A DNA stretch of 64,000 bases from Typha latifolia (taxonomy: Eukaryota; Streptophyta; Magnoliopsida; Poales; Typhaceae): the NCBI GenBank assembly GCA_019914945.1, contig CM034100.1, positions 17,805,096 through 17,869,095 of the forward strand, given 5' to 3'. Every line of letters starts with the position of its first letter. Position 1 is the stretch's first letter. The notes under the pieces were generated by a model. It had not been told where the DNA came from, made no database searches, and worked only from the letters and a program-made list of their open reading frames with translations. Position numbers and translations under genes: made by a program. Below, piece after piece: positions 21,449 to 32,415 of this stretch.

Positions 21449-24054
21449 TCAGAACTTCTGAATGAACTCATATATGTGATCAGAGATCTCATGCGGCTTC
21501 TCCTGGTTGATGAAGTGACCTACTCCTTCCATAACAACAACGTCCTGAAGATATGGAACATCCTTGTTGAAGCCACCATTGTGTATGTAGTTTTGGATTC
21601 CTGGCGTATGATATGTTAAGTCCAAATCACCAACGATAAATTTCACTGGTACTTTTATTGGAACTCCAGTCCATGGTGCTGTCAGCTCCCAATTCCTGCA
21701 TACCAAGCACCAAGCAATTTAAGCATTTCAATTTTAAGAAGATAAGGTGTAAACTTATGAACTTCACTTGGTAGTGCTTACTGATATCATACATATTAAA
21801 GGGAATCTCGGATCATAGTTTTTTCATAACTTATAATCCCAAATGAGAGCAATTAACATTCTTGATAATTATGAGAAAGAGCTGGCACACCGATGCTTAC
21901 CCCAGTGTTTTACTCATATCCGCGCGCTTTAAATTATATGATCAGATCAAATCCGAAGATGTCATTTTGAACTAAAGTATTAGTACTCTGCCTGACTCCT
22001 TTGAGTTTGATAGCTTAACCATAAGATGTTATGTTGGGACTTGGAAGAAAAAGTAAAGTGCAAGAAACGTACAAGTCCATGCACCGATAGTAGTTCAATC
22101 CTCCAGTAAAGCCTGACTTCTCGAATTTGCTGGCAAAGTAGCTTATATCCTCTTCTGACAGCCAAGAAGGCAAGCTGATCACTGTATCAAGGCTTCCTCC
22201 AAATCCTTTCTCCTTGGGTACAATAATTGCTTTTGGCTTGCGATACGTTAAGAATTTCTTCAGTAACAGTGGAGTACCGATACGAGCAAATTCAGCCTCT
22301 ACCGTTCCAGGTTCCTACAAAACATCATATATGCATGTAACAACTTTATTGGACAAATAAGGGGACGGGTAAGGCATGAACTGAGTAACTACAAGTTTTT
22401 ATTTTTGTTGAGGAAAGTCAAATCATCTGTTAGATGGAAGTTTTACATCAACTTCAGCCTAAAAGGAAACCAAGCAGCTGTAACATGGTAAAAGAAGCAG
22501 ATAGTCTTAAATTCCTTTCAAGGGAAGATGTCACCGAAGTGCTAAAACAATCCAGACAGAGGGATAGAAGTGAATTTCATTTAGAATAACATTATATCCA
22601 TGATAATTATATGCAACTATAACTGGGATTGTAATAAACAATTAAACATGTACTGATCTAAAAGAGAGTCCTGGTCAAAGCTTTCACTCTGAAGTTCAAA
22701 GGCATAATTTTCGATTTGTGCATAAAGTCCAAACCTCAAAGTAGATTTAGACAATGATTATTCAATAAAAACTAATGAGTAGGTAATATTTTGATGCATA
22801 CCTATGTTTGGTTTATATTTCCACAATAAATAAGATTGGATGCCTATTCGGCAACATTTGATAGAAACCAATGAGCCTTAACGATATGCTCTTGACGAGC
22901 CTCTCTTTCCTAATACAGAGTAGGTTCCTCTCCTACTGCTTCTCAAAACCTAGCGCTTATTTTGGGTGCTAAATCAGTCTATCTATTTTGTGCTGAACCA
23001 GAGGTTCAAGGATCACTCGCTTCCAATTTGTTTTACAAGTAACAAATGCAATTCCTTTATCCTTGTTCCTCATTGTACAGACTTTAAAAGGAAGACCTTA
23101 TGGTCCACTTACAGTTATTTTGTGGCAGTATAATAGAAAAATAAACTCATAGTAAGAAGAGGACTTAGAAATAAAATTTAACAATACTGTCTCATTTGTG
23201 AGAACGACCACATGTCTTTGCCGGAACTTCATAGTGGAAATCAGGCACTATAAAGTGTAGGGCCTGCAAATCAATGCCTTAATTATACTTCCAGGCATAT
23301 GTGAACTATTAAGGGGTCACAAAAGACATCCTCTGAGGCAAATTAATGGGATTTTCAATCTTAGAGATCAGACTTTAGTACACTCCACGTGTGTTACAAA
23401 AAATTAGTTATCTAATTTCTTTTTCGCTGGAAGCTTGACGTACCTGGAACCTGCAGATATAGTGGTCGTCACCAAAGATAGCCCTTATCGTATCCAGGGG
23501 TTTCCTATCCGGCCGCCTAGCTGTGAATGATACGCTCAAATTAACCAAAGCCTTCACCTTATCCGGCCGTAGCAAGCAGAGGTACCACGCTATTGCCGCC
23601 CCCCAATCGTGCCCCACCACGAACACCTGGTCGGCACAAAACAAATCAACTAAGAACTAAAAAATAGAGACCAAGATCGCTCTTTTTACATTATCTAAGG
23701 GTTTGCGGACAGAAACTATATCAAGTGAAACTTAAAAATTGGAGAGAAAGATTGGTCTTTTATAAGGGGAAAGAGTTACTTTATCTTGGCCAAGGAGTTC
23801 GATGAGGGCGACGAGGTCGCCGATGATGTGTAAGGCGGTGTAAGAGGAGATCGAAGGAGGGGCGTCGGAGTCACCGTAGCCTCGAAGGTCCGGGGCGACG
23901 GCGCGGTAGCCACGGCCAGCAAGGGAGAGTATTTGGTGGCGCCATGAGTACCAGAGCTCCGGGAAGCCATGAAGGAAGAGGACTACTGGCCCTTCTCCCT
24001 TCTCGGCTATGTGCAGATTGATGCCGTTGACTGCTACGGTGCGGTGGGTGATGG

Positions 24055-24061
<7 letters not shown>
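21449..24061 (-). CDS. soluble epoxide hydrolase, copy A (intact)
   Basis: Alpha/beta hydrolase that opens epoxides, including fatty acid epoxides, with water; the plant enzymes feed cutin and oxylipin metabolism (family knowledge). Four minus-strand exons: 23780..24061, 23444..23626, 22073..22314 and 21449..21695. The product is 317 aa. It has the oxyanion motif HGFPE (31-35), nucleophile Asp101 in GHDWG, lid tyrosines Tyr150 and Tyr231, acid Asp261 in GDLDLTY and His296 in GVGHF. Each lies four residues before the potato StEH1 equivalent I remember. The start at METITHRT matches copy C. An in-frame ATG at 24190 would add 43 residues including an Arg-Glu repeat encoded by a (GA)n tract; I consider that unlikely. 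A full catalytic set makes this the best candidate for an active enzyme in the cluster. Confidence 0.93.

Positions 24062-24093
<32 letters not shown>
24056..24093. repeat. (TC)n / (GA)n microsatellite at the EH copy A start
   Basis: TC dinucleotide run on the plus strand, GA in the transcript, ending at the start codon of EH copy A. It is absent from copy C. Confidence 0.9.
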
Positions 24094-24094
<1 letters not shown>

Positions 24095-24757
24095 AGAGGC
24101 GTCTTTTGCTTCTCTTTTCAGTTTCTTATTCGCGATGTGTGTTTCTTTTGCATTAATACCCTTCTCAAATTTATTATTTATAAATTTCATTATTGGACCT
24201 CAAACTCTTTTTGTGAATTATATAAAAATTATCTAAAAATAGTTCATTCAAATTGCTGTGCCTGTGTGGTCGGAAGTAATGCGTTTTATTTTTTATTTTT
24301 TGTAATTAGTCCAAAAGGGCAGGTTGACTAATTGGGACAAAAAATTCATTTTTTTATTTGATTTTTTACTCCCAAAAGATAGCTTGACCTGTTTACTAAG
24401 TTGGTTGCAATTTTCAAGGTGAGGATTTCTGAACGATCCCAATACAAATCAATCTTTATCAGGTGGAACTTAGACTATAATGTCATCCAATCTCCTGTGC
24501 AAATTACTAATTTTTCTCCTTGGAAGATTTCGAACAACGTTGCTATTCCACTGCCTAATAAGATAAGCTTCTGAGTTATTTTATATATCTTATTGAGAGA
24601 TCTCTCATTAGTAGCATAGCATACCATGTCGTAAGTAGCATACTAAAGTACAGAACCTCTCTGTAAGATTAGATTGCAATACGACCAAGAGCAGACTAAG
24701 TGACAGCCATATGATCCCGGTTAGAATTAAGAGGGGAGTCATCTGAGTGGAATTTGA
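24062..24757. other. EH copy A upstream region
   Basis: Promoter region of copy A, then a block almost identical to 28550-28740. No gene. Confidence 0.6.
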
Positions 24758-25016
24758 CTAAAATTTCTGGGATGAAGTCATAGATATATGATCAGCAATC
24801 TCCTGTGGCTTTTCTCTTGGTTGATGAAGTGGTTAACTCCTTCCATGATGATAACATCATTTAAGAGAGGAACGAACATCCTTTTTGAATCCACCCTTGT
24901 GTATATAATAATCTTTGACACCTGGGAAATTGTATGTTAAATCTCGATCTCCCACAATAAACTTGACTGGCACTTTGATCTGCACTCCTGTCCATGGAGA
25001 TGTGAGCTCCCAGTTT
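24758..25016 (-). pseudogene. solitary epoxide hydrolase last exon (copy B)
   Basis: Homologous to exon 4 of EH copy D (28777..29023), from the stop codon to the splice acceptor, with no exons 1-3 attached. It is 259 bases instead of 247. The 12 extra bases are five insertions of 1, 2, 2, 4 and 3 bases, mostly repeating neighbouring bases, and they break the frame. Few substitutions separate it from D. Upstream the sequence changes abruptly to RPL18 intron 4 near 25045-25056, so this is a duplication breakpoint remnant rather than a gene. Confidence 0.88.
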
Positions 25017-25055
25017 CTGCATGTAAAAGTTGTACTTCCCAAGCTATGTAACAGT

Positions 25056-25560
25056 TTTGAAGTATAATTTGAATTATATTTGCTTCTTAACCAGTGTAGG
25101 CAGTACCACTTTCAAATTCTATAAAGGTGGTCTTTGTTTTTTTCCTTCCTTATTTCCCATTATCATTAACGTTTTCAATCTATAGTACTATGCTGATGCT
25201 TGTCTTGGTTTAATGCTCAAGCTGGCTACTGTTTATGATTCAAGTAAGTTGAGTTGTAAACCTTACATATGTGGTCTGGCTTATGACTTTTATGTACTTG
25301 AGTCAGGCCTCGTTTTCCGGGTATTTTAGCTCAGCTTGTCCTTTTGGCTGATAAAATTAAGTGTTGTAGAATGAAACATACTCTTCTCTAGAGTTAGGTG
25401 GTTGTTATTCCGACCTTTTTGTTTTGGAGTCTTACATCTATCTACTTGTACATAGTTTGTTCATTATAACAGTGATGTCAAACTTTCTCAATTTACAGCT
25501 TTCATCCATTTGCTATGATCTTGTAATAAATGTGAACTCTTAGTTTTATTTGAATATATG
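25056..25560 (+). pseudogene. RPL18 3' fragment without its coding exon
   Basis: Matches RPL18 intron 4 from about 20455 and the 3' flank to about 21180. The join near 25462-25475 skips about 330 bases that in RPL18 contain exon 5 and its surroundings. No codons of RPL18 remain, so it cannot encode protein. It marks the left end of the right duplication unit. Confidence 0.82.
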
Positions 25561-25783
25561 CTTCTAGACTTCTGCTTTATTACTACCAAACTTTGAGGAC
25601 TCGATATTTTATGTAGTAGTAATTAACATACGTTTATCAGCTCTAATATTAAACAGAAGATATTTAGGTCACAATTTTGAGAAGTTTCATGAGAAGCAGG
25701 TCAGCAGCTCTTATTTGTAGTAATGTAGTAACAGCAGGCAACCCAAACAAGGTCAGTATTACACGAATTCTGGAACGATAAGA

Positions 25784-27635
25784 TCAGAACTTCTGAATGA
25801 ACTCATATATGTGATCAGAGATCTCATGCGGCTTCTCCTGGTTGATGAAGTGACCTACTCCTTCCATAACAACAACTTCCTGAAGAAATGGAACTTCCTT
25901 GTTGAAGCCACCATTGTGTATGTAGTTTTGAATTCCTGGCATATGATATGTCACGTCCAGATCACCAACAATAAACTTCACTGGTACTTTTATTGGAACT
26001 CCAGTCCATGGTGCTGTCAGCTCCCAGTTCCTGCATACCAAGCAACAAGCAATTTAAGCATTTCAATTTTCAGAAGATAAGGTGTAAAAAATTATGAACA
26101 TCACTTGGTAGTGCTTAATGATTTCATACTTATTAAAGGGAATTTTGTATCATAGTTTTTTCATAACTTATAGTCCCACATGAAAGCAATTAACATTCTT
26201 GATGATTAGGAGAAAGAGCTGGCAGACCGATGCTTACCCCGGTATGTTATTCATATTCTCGTGCTTTAAATTATTATTATGATCAGATCAAATCGGAAGA
26301 TGTCACTATGAACTAAAGTATTAGTACTCTGCCTGACTTCTCTGAGTTTGATACTTAACCATAAGATGTTATGTTGAGACTTGAAAGAAAAAGTAGAGTG
26401 CAAGAAAGCGTACAAGTTCATGCACCGATAGTAGTTCAATCCTCCGGTAAAGCCCGACTTCTCGAATTTGCTGGCAAAGTAGCTTATATCTTCTTCTGAC
26501 AGCCAAGAAGGCAAGCTGGTCACTGTACCAAGGGTTCCTCCAAATCCTTTCTCCTTGGGCACAATAAGTACTTCTGGCTTGCGATAAGTTAAGAATTTCT
26601 TCAGTATCAGTGGAGTACCGATTTGAGCAAATTCAGCTTCTACCGTTCCAGGATCCTAGAAAACATCATATATGTATGCATGTAACAACTTTGTTGGACA
26701 AATAAAGGAAAGTATAAGGCATGAACTGAGTAACTACAAGTATTTCTTTTTTTTATATTCAACAATAAATAAGATTGGATGCCTATTCGGCAACATCTGA
26801 TAGAAACCAATAATAACAAACATTAAGCCTTAACGATATGCTCCTGACCGACGAGTCTCTCTGTCCTAATACACTTAATTATACATCCAGGCATATGTGA
26901 ACTATTGAAGGGGTCACAAAAGACATCCTCTGAGGCAAATGAATGGGATTTTCAATCTTAGAGACCAGAATTTAGTACTGTCCTTGTGAGTTGCAAAAGG
27001 TTAGTTATCTAATTTGTTATAAGTAAAAGGTTGACGTACCTGGAACCTACAGGCATAGTGGTCGTCACCAAAGGTAGCCCTTATCGCATCCAAGGGTTTC
27101 CTATCCGGCTGCCTAGCCTTGAATGGCACGCTCAAATTAACGAAAGCCTTCACCTTATCCGGCCGTAGCAAGCAGAGGTACCACGCTATTACCGCCTGGG
27201 CCACCACAAACACCTGGTGGGCACAAAACAAGTCAACCAGGAAGTAAAAATTAGAGACCAAGATCGCTTTTTCTCTTTTCTTTTTTTAACATTTGCGGGC
27301 AGAAACCATAACAAGTGAAACAAGATTGGTCTTTCATAAGGGGAAAGAGTTACTTTCTCTTGGCCAAGGAGTTCGATGAGGGCGACGAGGTCGCCGATGA
27401 CGTGTAAGACGGTGTAAGAGGAGACGGAAGGAGGGGCGTCGGAGTCACCGTAGCCGCGGAGGTCAGGAGCGACGGCGCGGTATCCACGGGCGGCAAGGGA
27501 GATTATCTGGTGGCGCCATGAGTACCAGAGCTCCGGGAAGCCATGAAGGAATAGGACTACTGGGCCTTCTCCCTTCTCAGCTATGTGCAGGTTGATGCCG
27601 TTCACTGCTACGGTGCGATGGGTGATGGTCTCCAT
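25784..27635 (-). CDS. epoxide hydrolase-like protein, copy C, nucleophile lost
   Basis: Four exons: 27354..27635, 27040..27213, 26414..26655 and 25784..26030. The frame is open and the product is 314 aa. It closely resembles copy A, with HGFPE, the lid tyrosines, GDLDVTY and GVGHF kept. Exon 2 is nine bases shorter than in copies A, D and E. Where they have VVGHDWGAAIAW or similar, C has VVAQAVIAW, so the nucleophilic Asp and the nucleophile elbow are gone. By the known mechanism (an ester intermediate on that Asp) it should not hydrolyse epoxides. Splice sites and frame are otherwise sound, so the mRNA may still be made. It could be a very young pseudogene or a non-catalytic relative. The start METITHRT matches copy A. 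Confidence 0.85.
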
Positions 27636-28776
27636 CTCGCTCTCTCCCCCGCCTCTGTGTGCTCTGCTTCTCTTTTCAAAAGGGATATATATATATATAT
27701 ATATATATAGTCTAAAATATGGTTTATCCACATTGCTGTTGGTCGGAAATGGCAAAGAAATGCTTTTTGTTTGTTTGTAAATTAGTCTCCTACCGAACCG
27801 GTCAGAAGTCGGATCCCGTGCTTACCGGTCTCGGTAGTTCACCTGGTTCGTTAGCTAATTCTTAAAAAATATTTAAATAATATACAAACTTAAATATTTT
27901 AGAAGTAAAAAATATCTATTGAAATAGTATAATTGTATGTATATCTTTCAAAACTTATGTTATTTATATTGAAACCCTCGTGATTAATTTTTAAACTAAG
28001 TAGTTTAATATAAAATAATAAAAAATATATTTTTTTAACTTTTTTTTTAATATCTAAATTGTTTAAATTTTAATGGTAGTTTTAAATAAAAATAAAGTCT
28101 TTTTAAAGACGTAGTTACAAAAATTATGTATTTTGAGATAAGGGTATATTTATAATAAAAAAAACTAATTAAAAAACTTCAAATATGTTATAAACTAAAT
28201 ATTTTTAAAATTTTAGGCCTAAAATACCATTAGATATGAAATAGAATAATTAAATATGTTTTTTTATCCAATCATTGCTTATCTGATATGATAACAAAAC
28301 TGAACCAATTCGGACCGTGGTTGGTTCATCAATTCGATCCGGTCCTGATAATTATAACTAGTCCAAAAGTTTGCTTGACTAATTGGGACAAAGAATTGCG
28401 TTTAGTTTATTTGTAGCTCGTCCTAAAAGATGGCTTGACTGTTATGCTTTATTTACAAAGTTGGTTGCAATTTCCAAGGTGAGAATAGAAATCTATCTTT
28501 ATTAGGTGGAACTTAGACTAATGTCATCCAATCTATTCCTTGGAAAATTTAGAACAACGTTGCTATTCCACTGCCTAATAAGATAAGCTTCTGAGTTATT
28601 TTATATATCTTATTGAGAGATCTCTCATTAGTAGCATAGCATACCATGTCGTAAGTAGCATACTAAAGTACAGAACCTCTCTGTAAGATTAGATTGCAAT
28701 ACGACCAAGAGCAGACTAAGTGACAGCCATATGATCCAGATTAGAATTAAGAGGGAGTCATCTGAGTGGAATTTGA
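27636..28776. other. between EH copies C and D, with an inserted segment
   Basis: Holds a short (TA)n run near 27687-27708, an AT-rich insertion (separate entry) and the block shared with 24530-24720. No gene. Confidence 0.6.
27788..28363. mobile_element. insertion of about 576 bases absent from the paralogous position
   Basis: The left duplication unit reads gtaattagtccaaaag here. The right unit has attagtc, then about 570 AT-rich bases, then actagtccaaaag. The repeated tagtc looks like a target-site duplication of 5 bases or slightly more. The ends contain ccgaaccggtc and ccggtcctgat, with no clear terminal inverted repeat and no coding capacity. A non-autonomous transposable element is likely; the family is unknown. 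Confidence 0.5.
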
Positions 28777-30336
28777 CTAAAATTTCTGGATGAAGTCATA
28801 GATATGATCAGCAATCTCCTGTGGTTTCTCTTGGTTGATGAAGTGGCCAACTCCTTCCATGATGATAACATCATTTAAGAGAGGAACATCCTTTTTGAAT
28901 CCACCCTTGTGTATATAATCTTTGACACCTGGGAAATTGTATGTTAAATCTTGATCTCCCACAATAAACTTGACTGGCACTTTGATCTGCACTCCTGTCC
29001 ATGGTGATGTGAGCTCCCAGTTTCTGCATGTAAAATTTATTGTTATGAAGAGCAAATTGTACTTCACAACTCCATGATTTAGCTTAGTTTTAACTTACTT
29101 CTTCTGCTTTAAAATTTACGTACTTAAATTTTATATGATCCAATTAGGTTTTTCGTCCAAGATTAACAATGTTTTATTGATGCCAAGATTTTCTGCCATG
29201 AATAAATAACAGAATGACCAAACTACCTATCTATTTATAAATCAGACTATATTTTTACGGGAGGGTAAATTATAATATCTCTTCATATGAATTATAATGA
29301 GATAGATTAGTGCATTAATTGAGTACATACAAGTCTAAAGCTCTGTAGTAGTTTAATCCTCCAGTGAAGCCAGACTTATCAAATTTGCTAGCAAAATAGT
29401 TGATGTCCTCCTCTGACAGCCAGGATGGAAGAACAATCTCCTTGGTGGGTGGCGAACCAATTCCATAAATTGGGCTTGAATCATGGAATGTTAAGAACTT
29501 CCTCATTAGTAATGCTGTCTTAGTTTGAGCAAACTCAGCTTCCATTCTTCCAGGTTCCTGCATTCGTTACATTGATCACATCGTTTGAAAGGTTTCTAAG
29601 ATGCTTATGATATCAAAAGAGAGATGATAAAGCTTATCCATGAGCTGGAGATTAGCTAATAATTAATTAACAGACCTGGAAGGCACAAACATAGTAATCA
29701 TCTCCATAGACGGCTCTAAGCGTCTTCACTGGCTTCAGGTGCGAATTCCGAGGCATAAAAGCCACACTTAGATTAACTAATGCCTTCACTTTGTCCGGCC
29801 TAAACATGCACAGATTCCACGCTGCTATTGCTCCCCAGTCATGCCCCACCACAAACACCTTCTCTCCACCAAAATATTTACCCAAAAAAAAATAAAAATT
29901 AGTGCATATATTTTTCATTCTTCTTACATTCCATAAAGTTTCTTAAACTACTTCAAAGAAGTCTATCTGAAAATGAGCTATATATGGTTGAAAGAGTGCA
30001 AGTGTAATTAATTTAAAGTAATTAATATGTTTTGAGAGATGTACACGCAACCTTGTCTTGCCCCAAGGCATCGATAAGAGCCACGAGATCGCCGACGACG
30101 TGAAGCATAGTGTAGGCTTCGGCGTCGGCCGGGGCGTCGGAATCGCCGAAGCCTCGGAGATCGGGAGCGACGGCACGGTAGCCGCGGGCGGCGAGGGATT
30201 TGATCTGGTGACGCCACGAGTACCAGAGCTCAGGGAAGCCATGAATGAGAAGTACTACGTCGCCTTCACCCTTCTCAGCTACGTGCATGTTAATGCCATT
30301 AACAAGTAGACTCCTGTGATTTATCTCCCCCTCCAT
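28777..30336 (-). CDS. soluble epoxide hydrolase, copy D (intact)
   Basis: Four exons: 30052..30336, 29676..29858, 29331..29557 and 28777..29023; product 313 aa. It starts MEGEINHRSLLVNGINMHVA. It keeps HGFPE (31-35), Asp102 in GHDWG, Tyr151 (GDDYYVCAF), Tyr227 (NYYRAL), Asp257 in GDQDLTY and His292 in GVGHF. It is more distant from A and C than they are from each other, and its lid segment around SSPIYGIGSPPTKE is shorter. All splice sites are GT-AG. It probably represents an older member of the array. Its last exon and part of intron 3 were copied to form remnant B. Confidence 0.93.
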
Positions 30337-30735
30337 TTTTGGAAAAAAAATTTCTCGCTTGTTGCTTGCTTGTAGAGGACACTTAAGTACAATGTTGAGA
30401 AGTTTGGTACTCTACTAGCTTCTAATTATGAGAAGGTGGAGCCAGTTTGTAAAGCTGCTTTGGAATGTGAAGATCAGATGAAATGTTACGCGTTGAATTA
30501 ATTCTTTTGTCAGGGTCGGTGGTAGGTGGAATGATTTCTTCTTACTCTGTCACGGGTGGAGCTTTCCAAAGCCTTAAATGCCAACCTTCCCATGCATCTA
30601 TCTCATTTCGATGGTGCACAATGCAACTAGTATTAAAGGTATATATATATATATATATATACTGATTCTGCCAGAAATATTATACGATATAAAGGAGTAT
30701 TAAATAATCATATAGCTTTGTCTTGAGATTACATA
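30337..30735. other. intergenic between EH copies D and E
   Basis: Copy D promoter and copy E 3' region, with a short (TA)n run near 30640-30661. No gene. Confidence 0.6.
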
Positions 30736-32415
30736 CTAAAATTTCTTGATAAAATTATAAATGTGATCAGTGATCTCATTGGGTTTCTCCTCATTGATGA
30801 AGTGGCCTACTCCTTTCATCACAACCACTTCTTCCAGGTGAGGAACATATTTCTTGAAACCCCCTTTGTCTATGAAGTCTTTCATCCCAGGAGCATTATA
30901 AGTTAGGTCTTTATCTCCCATAATAAACTTAGTTGGAAGCATTATATGTGCTCCAGTCCATGGCTCTGTAAACTCCCAGTTCCTGCCAGCAGTTAGTAGT
31001 AATTCACATCATTAGGAACTTTTTCTTTTCCCTGAAGAAATGAATAGCATAAGTTGCTAATATACAACATTTGTATATATATATATTTAACTTACAGGTT
31101 TAAAGATCTATAGTAGTTCAATGGTCCAGTAAAGCCAGTCTTGTCGAATTTGCTTGCATAGTATTTGATGTCATCTTCTGAGAGCCAAGGAGGAAGAAGG
31201 ATTTGGTCATCTGGTGAGCCCCAACCTTCTTTGGGGATGTATAGAGGACCAGGAGTGTAATATGTCAAAAACTTCTTCAGCACCCATGTAGTTCCGAGAC
31301 GTCCAAACTCTTCTTCTACTTCTCCCGGTTCCTACCATTTTCATACAAAGTTATAGCATTATTACTGCCATTTATTTAAAGATTCACGCCCTACTTTAAA
31401 TTTTTTTTTTTTCTAAGAACAAACTCCAATATATGTGTGAATTATATATATATATATATTTCCTTGTTGACATTTGCTTATCTTACGTGTGTAAAATCGG
31501 ACTCGCACTCGGACCGGACTCAGACTATGTTTAAATTTTATGATCCGAGTCCAGTCCAACTTTGGCCCGTTTAATTGAGTTGAAAATAGACAGGTAAGAA
31601 ACGCTCATATATAAAATATTGAAAATTCAAGGTCCGAATTGCAACATTTCAAAATGGATTTAGAAGTCTGCAACGTGTTCGGTCTTGTGGTAGATTACCT
31701 GAAATCGGCAGATGTAGTAGTCGTCGCCGTATACAGACCTTAAGAACTCCACCGGCTTCCTGGTTGGATTCCGAGGCGAGAACGGTACGCTAAGGTTGAC
31801 CAACGCCTTCACCTTCTCCGGCCGAAACATACACAGACTCCACGCCGTCATCGCCCCCCAGTCGTGCCCCACCACAAACACCTACCCATTAGGTTAAGAC
31901 GATTAATGCAAAAGCAACCCCAATTTTTTATTTTTCGATCTTTCCTTCTTTTTTTCCCATTAGTTTTCTTTAATACATGCCCTTTTATAATTAAACATGC
32001 CTTCGTGTGCTTTTGTATGGTGTACAAAGAAACAAAACGGACATAATTTAGTGTGTGTGGCGATTTGCAGCAAACACCCTTTCTTTTCAGCTAATTATTA
32101 TTTTTAAGTTCACGAATACCTTGTCCTGGCCGAGGGCGTCGATGAGGGCCACGAGGTCGCCGACGACGTGGAAGACGGAATAGGCGGCGGCTCCCAGCGG
32201 CGCGTCGGAGTCACCGTACCCTCGGAGATCCGGTGCGACGGCGCGGTAGCCGCGGGCTGCCAACCCGTGAATCTGGTGGCGCCACGTGTACCAGAGTTCC
32301 GGGAAGCCGTGGATCAGCAGGACGACGGGTCCCTCCCCTTCTCCGCCACGTGGATGCGGATCCCGTTCACCTCCACCGTCCGATGCGCGATCCCCTCTAG
32401 CCCTCCTCCGTCCAT
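30736..32415 (-). pseudogene. epoxide hydrolase copy E with one frameshift in exon 1
   Basis: Four exons: 32120..32415, 31699..31881, 31096..31331 and 30736..30982. Exons 2-4 are intact, with GHDWG, GDDYYICRF, NYYRSL, GDKDLTY and GVGHF. Exon 1 begins MDGGGLEGIAHRT, but after HVAEKG it shifts frame and hits a stop within six codons. The expected frame (EGPVVLLIHGFPELWY) resumes one base off. The cause is one missing G in the transcript-strand G run opposite cccc at 32335..32338. With that base the gene would be a full-length hydrolase. Because the lesion lies in a homopolymer it may be a sequencing error. An in-frame ATG at 32505 adds 30 residues including seven Cys in a row. Confidence 0.85.

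Larger units (their letters stand above)
20455..25045. repeat. tandem segmental duplication, left unit
   Basis: Contains the end of RPL18 intron 4, RPL18 exon 5 and 3' flank, epoxide hydrolase copy A, its upstream region and a solitary EH last exon (copy B). Homologous in the same order to about 25056-29035. Shared landmarks include ttagctcagcttgtcctttt, the block with gatgtcaaac, and a nearly identical run of about 190 bases before each D-type last exon (24530-24720 and 28550-28740). Confidence 0.85.
25056..29035. repeat. tandem segmental duplication, right unit
   Basis: Starts with RPL18 intron 4 sequence, contains EH copy C and its upstream region, and ends within the intact EH copy D, exon 4 side. 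It is shorter than the left unit because the RPL18 exon 5 region and parts of EH intron 2 are missing, offset by an insertion of about 576 bases near 27788-28363. Confidence 0.85.

Noticed and set aside
24857..25042. Open frame on the minus strand at EH remnant B
   Set aside because: It is part of a frameshifted solitary exon without upstream exons, so not a gene.
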